From Theocolax elegans (lineage: Eukaryota; Arthropoda; Insecta; Hymenoptera; Cerocephalidae): a stretch of DNA of 64,000 bases. Below are positions 56,182 through 64,000 of this stretch, one piece after another (position 1 is the first letter of the stretch; every line of letters begins with the position of its first letter). The notes under the pieces were generated by a model. It did not search any database. It was not told the DNA's origin and was given only the letters and a program-made list of their open reading frames with translations. Both the position numbers and the translations under genes were made by a program. The stretch lies in contig CM047428.1 of the NCBI GenBank assembly GCA_026168455.1, forward strand, positions 43,198,769-43,262,768. The letters run 5' to 3'.

Positions 56182-56803
56182 ATAATTGTTTATCATTTTT
56201 TTCCTATTATTTCGTCTGCAATTGAAAAATTTGTACAATGCATCAACCCCTTTACTAATTTTGTATTTATTAGCTATTGTTGTTTACGATATATTGAATA
56301 AAATTTTTTTGAGCTTTTGACTATTAAGTTGCGTTAGTTATTTGGGCTTCCTGCAAGCTAAGTAATTGACGATAATGACGATGATAAGTTGTAAAGTATA
56401 ATAATTTGGATTTCAGTGTGAGTTAAATAATTGAATTTTTTCTATTTTACATATATTTAAAAGTCAGTATTTAACTTAATATTTTGTATTCGTTACTTAC
56501 TGCAATTTTTAATATATGGGTTATTTCACGTCAAGTGGTATGATGAAAAATTTAAATCGCATCAAATTTTGAGAACAGACTGGAAATATCTTCGAGAAAA
56601 TAAAAAAAAATTTTTAGATGTTAAAAATAATTTGACTAAGAGTTATTTCACCATAAAAAATGGAAATTTTTCAATTTCTTAAAATAATTGCTATTTTCAA
56701 AGCCATTTATCTCAAAATCTATTGATTTTTGTGAAAAAACATTACAAACAACTTTTGTTTAAAATAATTTTTAGAACTTATCTATCATGATTACAATTCT
56801 TAA

Positions 56804-57901
56804 GGGGGTGTCATACTCAATTTTTACCGACCGAGCCAATCGAGCGATAGTATGCTTAAAAAATACTTCAATCTAGATAAATATAAAGAATTTCGACAAA
56901 CTAGAAGATAGGTGCCCTTTCTTCTGTAGTTATGTATCACTGTGCAAAGTTTCTATTTATTATATTGAGGCATTGAAGAGAAAACCTTGTATAAAAAACA
57001 CTATCTACAGCGTCCACATAATGAAATTTTCGTACAAGGTTTTCTCTTACACGCATCAATAAAATGACTTGAAACTTTGTATAGAAGTAAATAATTATTT
57101 AATAAAGGGCATCTAACTGTTTGTTTTGCATAGTTTTATAAAACTAAAAGTAGTTTTATTATCATTATTAAAAGAATATTTTACGCTAGATGACAGTACG
57201 CACGGATCATGGCAAGCTAGAATATGCTTTCGCCGCCGCCACTATCGACATCACGCATGCGCATTTGTTTCAGACTCGAGACAAATAGCCGAGCAAAATA
57301 ATTTGATTTGACTCCTATAATATTTTTAAATACGTGTCATATTGATACTCATATTATGACTAGTTGAATTTTCGACATGGCAAATTGAACTGTACTACGT
57401 ATTTATCATAGATTCAATGTAAAAGGAAACGTACTGCTGCAAGAATCCGGCATATCTATCGATCGACCCAAGGGAGCGGATTAAAAATCGACTTGCGAGC
57501 CGTGCTCCGCTCCCTTGGTGTCTGCTATCGTTGGTCTTGAGTGTAATGCTGTATTTTTTCAGTATGTAAAAAAAATAAATACGTAGAATCGAAATACGTA
57601 CAAATTCCGTAAACCAAACATACATAACATTTATTATATATGTATATATCGAAATATAGATTATAATAGATAATAGAAAATGCGTATAAGTGAAATACGT
57701 TATTTTTTAATTTTTATATTGGAAAAAAATAGTCACACTATTTTTATTATGATGCTATCGACATAAGTGGCGCCATCTACGATCACTTCTATTACGACTT
57801 GCCATAGATGACGCTCTTGATGATAGTTATCATTTCTTATATATAACCAGCATTACCGGCGGTCAGAACGGTAAAATCGCAGAATTGAGTATGAGACCCC
57901 C
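56804..57901. mobile_element. 1.1-kb TTAA-flanked element
   Basis: TTAA at 56800-56803 and 57902-57905 flank ends that read GGGGGTGTCATACTCAAT and, inverted, GGGGGTCTCATACTCAAT. The interior has an imperfect foldback (AAAACCTTGTATAAAAAAC against GTACAAGGTTTTCTC) and no transposase frame. It is piggyBac- or Kolobok-type by target site. Confidence 0.82.
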
Positions 57902-58065
57902 TTAATTATAAAATCTCGAAGAGATAGAACACCCGGAAAAAAATTAATTATCAAAAACTGCAACCACGCCACAATTGATTTTGACCTAACACCGCTCAAA
58001 AGATCACATTTTTCAAGAGCTTTCCAATGACGGTGGTTAGATTATTGGCCAAGACCGCTTGAGGC

Positions 58066-58273
58066 CTGCGATGGCTCGGTCGGTAGGGCGTCGGGCTCGT
58101 AATCTGGAGGTCCCAGGTTCGATTCCCGGCCCCGGCCGATTGATACAAGCACCACTGGCGAATGTATTTTCAACAAGTGCTTTCTTCACCAAGACATTGT
58201 ATGACCTCCGTCGTTGATTAGCACCGGTTTGGGAGCATAAAAAGAGCGACGTTAAAATATTATATAAAAAAAA
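58066..58273 (+). mobile_element. tRNA-derived SINE 2
   Basis: A tRNA-like head (GATGGCTCGGTCGGTAGGGC as A-box region, GGTTCGATTCCC as B box, anticodon-loop-like CTCGTAA) is followed by a ~110-bp body and an A-rich tail. The body resembles the 3' end of SINE 1: ACAAGCACCACTG, CCTCCGTCG-TGATTAGC and AGCATAAA-AGAGCGACGTTAAA. No clear target-site duplication was found. It abuts the repeat copy at 58274. Confidence 0.85.
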
Positions 58274-58652
58274 TACTTAGCTTGCAAGAAGCCTAAATAA
58301 CTGACGCAACTTAATAGTCAAAAGCTCAAAAAATTTTTATTAAATATATCGTAAACAACAATAACTAATAAATACAAAATATTACACTTGACAAAAAATT
58401 ATATAATAATTAGTAAAGAGGTTGTTGCATTGTACAAATTTTTCAATTGCAGACAAAAAGATAGGAAAAAAATGATAAACAATTATAATGATCGTCAGTA
58501 ATGCGTATGTAATAATTATTGAAAAACATGTAAAATATAATAATAAATAAAATTATATAAATATCGTCATTGTAATTGTGAGCCCAGAAACCTCAGATTA
58601 CACGGTATTTCCTTATGCATATGAGTGTAAGACCTGCGCGACGAAATACACC
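58274..58652. repeat. Uninterrupted inverted copy of the 52.6/56.2-kb repeat
   Basis: Reverse complement of 52560-52739 joined directly to 56182-56363. It preserves the pre-insertion junction containing a single ATAATTGTTTATCAT. No coding signal. Confidence 0.85.
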
Positions 58653-58791
58653 AAATGCGGCAATAACATTCCATCGAAAAAAAAAGAAATACCGACAAGA
58701 GAAATAATAAATGTTTCTGACTTTATTACAAATAATATTTATTTCTAATTTAAAAATAATTACTTTAAACAGTCAAACATACTTTTAACAG

Positions 58792-58869
58792 AACGCCCAT
58801 GGAGATGAGGAGAATAGAGGATCTTGTAGCTGAAAGCTTAAAGGAGAACGCCAACGGCAAGCATTTGAA
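58792..58869 (+). CDS. Weak candidate for a short host exon
   Basis: Between an acceptor-like TACTTTTAACAG and a weak donor (GTATAT), 78 nt are open in one frame (M-R-R-I-E-D-L-V-A-E-S-L-K-E-N-A-N-G-K-H) and closed in the other two. GC content rises locally. Its start phase does not fit a direct splice from the exon at 36286-36424. Family unknown. Confidence 0.25.
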
Positions 58870-59234
58870 GTATATCTATATACATTCAAAATTTGTATAT
58901 ATAGATATCCTTGCAATGTTAAAAATGAAACTTTGTCGGTTAATTTTGGCTTTTCCTTTCATTTCCCGAAAATCATTTTTTATGCAAATGAAATATCGCT
59001 AGTAAAAGTAAAAGATAAGGCATGATTTATACGTCTTGGAACGTCTTTATACTTATTGGCGGACTTCTTAAGATTTAAACCCACCTTGACTATAAATATG
59101 TAGATTTTGTAATATAAAGCGAGTAATACACATAAAATTAACAATATACTGCATATATTTAATTTTTATAACAAAAAATTAAATGTTGACGATAAAATTG
59201 AACAGAACAATTTTTCACTTTTGCTGTACGATTT

Positions 59235-59510
59235 TCAAACACCTATGAAGCGCCTTAAATATAATAAAAAAATGGTGATGGTTTATAGTTTAATCGACAA
59301 ACATATATAAAGTGAAACAATTTATAATGAAAATAACTATCCAAAAAAATTTCTAAATAAATATATTAAACAACGTCTTGGAGTTTTAAAAAATCAATTA
59401 AGAAAAGAAAATAGCAATAATATTAATGGATATAAAAAAGGGTTAACAATAATATTTCTAAGTGGATAATATGAAAAATGTAGAACCGTATATGAAAAAA
59501 TAAGAGAAGA
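59235..59510 (+). pseudogene. PLE 3 fragment (post-RT linker)
   Basis: The plus strand encodes V-M-V-Y-S-L-I-D-K, then N-N-Y-P-K-K-F-L-N-K-Y-I-K-Q-R-L and I-F-L-S-G with stops between. These correspond to the RT thumb and linker of PLE 2 (A-M-I-Y-T-L-V-D-K and N-E-Y-P-I-K-F-I-N-H-N-I-R). Nothing else of the element is present, and its right end passes into a hairpin. Confidence 0.65.
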
Positions 59511-59741
59511 AGCGCCTTCGTTTATTGACAATCTAACTGTGTGCTGAATTTTAGATTAAAATATTATTGCGTTTTCGAGAAAAGTCTTACCAAAAATATC
59601 AAATTTTTTCACTTCGTAAAGATTAGGTTCACATTTTTGGTAAGACTTTTCTCAAAAACGCAATATAATTTTAATCTGAATTTCGCCACACAGTTATATT
59701 ATTAATAAATGAAGGCGCCTCTTCTCTTATTTTTTCACATA
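59491..59741. repeat. Hairpin of two ~108-bp arms
   Basis: 59491-59599 is repeated in reverse complement at 59633-59741 with a 33-bp spacer, for example GAGAAAAGTCTTACC against GGTAAGACTTTTCTC. The left arm begins inside the PLE 3 fragment. Confidence 0.85.
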
Positions 59742-59843
59742 CTGTTTTATTTACAAATTTATTACTAATAATCGCGATTGTCGGTAAGGTAGGGAGGATA
59801 AATATTGACTATGGTACCCCGTTAACTTTTCCAGTTTCTATAT

Positions 59844-61217
59844 TGTGACGTAGTAGTTGTACTACAAGTCACATTAAATCAAAGTTATTATATAATAGCA
59901 TATAATAGCAGTTAATATATAATAGCACCCACGAAGCTTACTATGCGAAGTAAGCGTGCTATACTACAAACAACTATAAACAACTACATATGCGAATGTG
60001 TAAAATGATAGAAGCTTACTATGCGAAGTAAGTATGTTCAGTATTAAGTAGAGGATGTATGACTCCTAATACCTCACAATAGCACACACACACACACACA
60101 CACTGCTCCGTTGATCCAGTGATTATGGTACCTCCAAGTACAATCAGTCAATTAAGTCCCTCCAGCATTCTCTCCTTGTCCCATCGACTCCATGTAGTCC
60201 TCCCCAAGAGAAGATCTGGACCTTCAGCTGTTGATCAGGAAAGAAGCACCTTGCGTGGAACCCAGTGACCAGCGTTGACTCAAGTACCTGTAAGAGTAAC
60301 TCATAAATACTCTGTGTTATAGTAAAGAATGAGGATGGTGAAGCTATACTTTTATACAGCTTCTCCCGGCAAGATCAGTGGACACAGGAATTGAAGTGAC
60401 AGGTCGAGTTAAAACACTTAACTCACAAAGGAATTATCCATACATACCCAAGGACTTATCTAGGAGCAGCTTGGCGAATCCTGAGTACCGATGAGTGCTA
60501 CTGCCTACTCGACGTCGTTCCAGAGACGTAGACGCCTCCTCGCCGTGCGAAAACGCAGCACCGGGATTGTAGCCGTCGACTCGTACCGTACCTACAGCAT
60601 ACGGTAAACGGCTCTTTTTAGCCTAAAAGCTTCCTTCTTTGGAACGAATAGTCATCTTACCTCTCAGCGAGTTCTCTAGCAGTATTCGTGGATACGTCGT
60701 CGAAATCCTCCTGCACAACGCCCTGGAAGTATCAACTCGAGAAGCCTCGTCGACGTCAAAGAATCGACACTGTGAACGGACGACACGACGTCCGTCGAGC
60801 GCGCACGACTCGAGACTTGAGATCGGCGCGCATGCGTACCCTACTTTCTCGCGGGGGACTCTCCGCATCAAGAGTCATGAACCATATAGCGACCGACCAC
60901 CGAGCTTGCCGGTACTCTCGAGCAGATTAGTAAATACGCGTGGTGAGGCGTGCTCCCGTTCCTCTTATCCGGCTCCCAACCAAGTGTGTGTGTGCGACGC
61001 GAATAACGGCGCGGGGCGGCCCGATATACGCGCGAAGGAGCAACCGCGGCCAACGTGACTGGCGAAAGTTAATTTGTATTCCTACGGGGTTTGGTAACGA
61101 AGTTCCGTACTACGTTCTTTATTCCTTTTGGAGCACCTTAAATGCCGAATAAATATAATTTCTATTCTTTTAATTTTGTTATTGATTTCCGCCCTAATCC
61201 CCAGCGAACTCATCACA
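59844..61217 (+). mobile_element. Candidate solo LTR with 4-bp target duplication
   Basis: A 1.37-kb block starts TGTGACGTAGTAG, ends CATCACA, is flanked by ATAT on both sides (59840-59843 and 61218-61221), and has AATAAA at about 61147 near its end. TG...CA ends and a 4-bp duplication fit Ty3/Gypsy LTRs. ATAT is common in this DNA, so chance is possible. An (AC)n run lies at 60079-60104, and AAGCTTACTATGCGAAGTAA recurs at 59936 and 60013. Open frames in the GC-rich part show no family resemblance. Confidence 0.45.
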
Positions 61218-61582
61218 ATATTGCTACTTTTACTTATTCTCATTCGATATTGTACAACCTTTATTTACAAATTTTTTTTCAAAGGTGCATATTATTTCAT
61301 ATTTTGGGAAAAGGGAGTATCGGGCGTCTGATTTTGATTGTGCAAATTGAAATAGATCAATCGATTCTTTGACTTCAATGTATCATCTTCTAGCTCAAGC
61401 AACATCGCAACGACGGTTTCTACTCAGATGTAGAAGTAACGACTTAACACCACAACACATCTATAATATAAGTAAGCGCCATGAAAACATAACTTTCCAC
61501 AGTAGATCAATTAACAGTAAGTTGACAAATTTAAAATTACTATAATTATTAGATTAATAAATTTTGAAATACGTGATATAAA

Positions 61583-63130
61583 TTTTCACATTTCGTTTCT
61601 TAAAAATTCAATTGAAAGAGCATATTCTGATTTAGTAATACTTAATGTGGAAATAAATACGTTAACAAAATTTTGTTTCCTTACAAAGAAAAAATGTTTT
61701 CAATTGTTAAAGAAGTTTAAATTTAAACATAAAAATAAATTTAGTAATTTATTATTGAAACGTAGTAAAAAACAACAATTGAGTCTAAATACTAATAACA
61801 AAAAAGAATGGCTAAAAAATTGTACAGAGTTAGAATTACCTTCTGAAGTCATTGATGTCGTCTCATTAGGAGACAACTACAGTGTTAAAGAAAAAAATGA
61901 TAAAAAGTGATGTGGTTCATATTATAAAGAATGTTTAAGAACTATTTGATTCTATTGAGATGAGTGTCCAAGTTAAGGATAATATTAGAAGAAAAATTGC
62001 AAATATTCTTGATGAATCAATTATTGTTAATAACCATACAACTCTACATGACAAAATATTTCTAAACAAGATAAAGTTTACAGAAAGGTTTTTACGTAAC
62101 AATCCCAATATATTTTTTACAAAGCCGGATAAAGGCAACTTAACAGTTTGTTTGGAAACATCTGATTATAGGTTAAAAATGTAAATTTATTAGAAGATAA
62201 GACTACTTATAAAAAACTAAATAAAAATCCACTTAAAAAATTACAACAAGAGACATCGAAAATTTTAAAATATTTAAATGAACATGAATTTCTTGATTAT
62301 AAACTACATAATATTCAACTCACTCTTACCGATACCAATTTGGCGAAATGTTATGGATTACCCAAAATACACAAAGAGAATGTACCGTGAAGACCAATTG
62401 TTTCTTTGATAAATTGTCCTACCTATTTTTTAACTAAAATTATTTACAATGATCTGAAACGTGACATTACAACTCCAAAATAATATACAAATAATAGCTT
62501 TGAGTTCAAAGAAAAATTAAAAAATATTAAGATAGATAGCGATTATATGTTACTTTCGTTAGATGTTACTTCTCTTTTTACCAATATTCCATGTGAATTA
62601 ATATTGGAGAGTTTAGATAAACGTTACCATAACATTAAGAAAAACTGTAAAATTCCGTTCGATGATTTGAGATGATTGACTTCTTTTCTTTTTGACAATA
62701 ACTTTTTGGTATTTGATAATCAGATTTTCCAACAAACTAGGGGTGTTATGATGGGTTCACCAATTTCTCCTTTATTTGCCGACATAGTGATGGAGGATTT
62801 GGAAAAAAGTTGTTTACGAATATTGAAAAGTGTACATAATTGCATACCTATTTTTTACTACCAATATGTAGATGATACTATCATGTGCATCAAAACAGAC
62901 CGAATTGATTTAGTTATAACAATTTTTAATTCATACCATAAACATTTACAATATACTTTTGAAAAGGAGAAAGAGAATAGAATCTGTTTTTTGGATTTAA
63001 ATTTGATAAGATGTAATGATTCAGTAGAATGTGACTGGTATAGAAAACAAACTTCGATATCTAGAACAATTAATTACACCGGCACACAAAAAAAAGTGGT
63101 CTATTCAAGCAACCAGACCTATCTGCTTAA
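61583..63130 (+). pseudogene. PLE 4: N-terminal region and RT, no endonuclease
   Basis: Degraded frames run N-E-I-N-T-L-T-K-F-like, W-L-K-N-C-T-E-L-E-L-P, V-V-S-L-G-D-N-Y-S, R-F-L-R-N-N-P-N-I-F-F-T-K-P-D-K-G, L-P-K-I-H-K-E-N, S-L-D-V-T-S-L-F-T-N-I-P, G-V-M-M-G-S-P-I-S-P-L-F-A-D and Y-Q-Y-V-D-D-T-I-M-C. The catalytic Y-V-D-D is kept. Stops occur at about 61908, 62182, 62388 and 62672. The sequence ends in the RT thumb (C-D-W-Y-R-K-Q-T), so linker and GIY-YIG are missing. It is the best view of the N-terminal half of this PLE family here. Confidence 0.82.
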
Positions 63131-63134
63131 AATA

Positions 63135-63242
63135 TGATGCTTAAAAGAGACACTTTGAGTAACAGCAAAAAAAGAAAAAGAAATCTCTTACGTAGGTCAT
63201 TTGAAGAAAAAAGAGTTCGTTATAAGAGGAAAAGGGAGTAGA
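63135..63242 (+). pseudogene. Third C-terminal fragment of the unassigned transposon protein
   Basis: Encodes M-M-L-K-R-D followed by a basic tail with K-K-R-K-R and R-R-S-F-E-E-K-R-V-R-Y-K-R-K, matching M-L-K-R-D ... R-S-F-D-D-K-R-V-K-Y-S-K-K-K at 4099-4170. The reading frame across an A-rich run is uncertain. The subterminal repeats of the family are not present downstream. Confidence 0.55.
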
Positions 63243-64000
63243 GCAAACAAAGTTGACGTTATAAATATAAAAAAAGGAAAAAAAAAACAAAAATCATGAT
63301 TCTTGAATGACACTTACGTTTTTCCTTTCTCACCATATAATGTTACTTTTTAAGCGATTTTACAAGATTTTTTGACACTTTTTCTAGGTTGAGAGGATAT
63401 AAAAGTCAACTACTCATCAGATCTCATTTAGACGCCTAAAATTCATGTGAACCATACATGATACATTCACAAAAAAATGTATTGCAACAAAATTATGCTC
63501 TTAAATGCAAATTTTCATGATTTTTCGTAGTTTTTCTCGATTTTGCATAGGTTTTCACCATTTTTTCACACGTTCAAGGGCGTACGGGTACAATAAACCC
63601 TGAATTCAAATTCAGCGCTTTAAAATATATAAAAATCGTGTATAATACTCTTATAAAAAAATTTTTGTCTTTATCCCACGCACTTAAATACGATTTTCAG
63701 TGATTTTTCACAGTTTTTCGCGATTTAAAAAAATTTTGGGGGTGTTTGAGGAAAACCAACCTCTATTTAGCAAAATTTGGCGCTGCTCTTCTTGGTTGGG
63801 GGCTGATGGGCTTGTTATATTGCTGATTTTGATGGTATTTGAGTTTGGGTGTGTGCTCTCTGGGGGTTTGGGGGAGGGTATGAGGATTCGGGAATGCTCG
63901 ACCTGCTTACTACTGTTAGACTGCGCGATTTTTGCTGCTTCGGGTCGACGTAACCATATTTTGCTAAGCCATAACCTTGGAATGTTAGTGGTGGCTTGTA
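63243..64000. other. No recognised feature
   Basis: Moderately AT-rich DNA with recurring GATTTTTC, TTTTTCACA and GTTTTTC motifs (63500-63730) and a G-rich stretch at 63790-63890. I see no gene, and no element boundary could be defined. Confidence 0.3.

Larger units (their letters stand above)
52560..56363. repeat. Older repeat split by the PLE insertion
   Basis: The pieces 52560-52739 and 56182-56363 together match 58652-58274 in reverse complement as one continuous sequence. The reference copy shows the site before the PLE arrived. A ~30-bp stretch near 56250 is missing relative to the other copy. Confidence 0.85.

Noticed and set aside
58066..58139. Functional tRNA gene
   Set aside because: A and B boxes are present but the acceptor stem does not pair properly, and the head continues into a SINE body shared with another copy, so it is the SINE promoter and not a tRNA gene.
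60639..61058. Possible GC-rich coding region
   Set aside because: Overlapping open frames exist in both strands as expected for GC-rich DNA with few stops. None shows a family motif. The block fits better inside the candidate LTR.
1..64000. CRISPR arrays, bacterial operons or phage genes
   Set aside because: No regularly spaced identical repeats with unique spacers and no prokaryotic gene organisation. All tandem repeats here are satellites or microsatellites, and every recognisable gene is of eukaryotic transposon type.

Overview
The window reads as nuclear DNA of an arthropod, most probably an insect. It is AT-rich, has no prokaryotic-type operons, and is packed with decayed transposons of eukaryotic classes: Penelope-like elements (PLEs), CR1-group non-LTR retrotransposons (LINEs), a Ty3/Gypsy-like LTR element, a Tc1 transposon, a Helitron remnant, tRNA-derived SINEs and many foldback MITEs. 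Species and order cannot be fixed from sequence alone. I see no complete host gene. Three short exon-like islands (36286-36424 plus strand, 51901-52080 minus strand, 58792-58869 plus strand) are the only candidate host coding sequence.

Layout. 1-10480: a minus-strand PLE whose two halves are separated by about 7.5 kb. That intervening block holds an inverted, repeat-capped element of an unassigned family (3449-7362) and a 1.7-kb minisatellite (about 7520-9205). 10481-14842: a decayed minus-strand Ty3/Gypsy-like element with Gag, protease and the start of RT, preceded by an unusual leader made of many short perfect hairpins. 14843-34126: a head-to-tail train of six CR1-like LINE copies, all on the plus strand, each joined to the next through a (CT)n array. 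34127-52500: MITEs, foldbacks, a SINE, a Helitron fragment, a Tc1 element, a DDE-like pseudogene and a LINE fragment. 52560-58660: a PLE with 1.2-kb inverted arms inserted in an older repeat, whose uninterrupted inverted copy lies at 58274-58652, with a TTAA-flanked element and a second SINE between. 59235-63242: two more PLE fragments, a candidate solo LTR and a third copy of the unassigned family's C-terminus. 63243-64000: nothing recognised.

The LINE train carries the most informative signals. Copies A, C and D encode ORF1 (a Cys/His zinc finger, a coiled coil and a C-terminal nucleic-acid-binding-like domain) and an APE/RT-type ORF2 (the endonuclease is deleted in C). In all three copies ORF2 follows ORF1 in the same frame after one UGA, and no AUG precedes the endonuclease core in A or D or the retained ORF2 start in C. 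This suggests stop-codon readthrough or non-AUG reinitiation. All five LINE 3' ends carry a stem-loop of similar architecture whose two stems are kept by different base pairs, followed by AATAAA and a (TCAA)n or (TCTA)n tail running into (CT)n. Together these suggest a lineage that targets the CT tails of its own earlier insertions. Every coding region except ORF1 of copy C carries a stop, frameshift, deletion or truncation, so the window is mostly a transposon graveyard with some recent events: a near-identical 2.0-kb tandem duplication, a 327-bp near-perfect hairpin, and clean target-site duplications.
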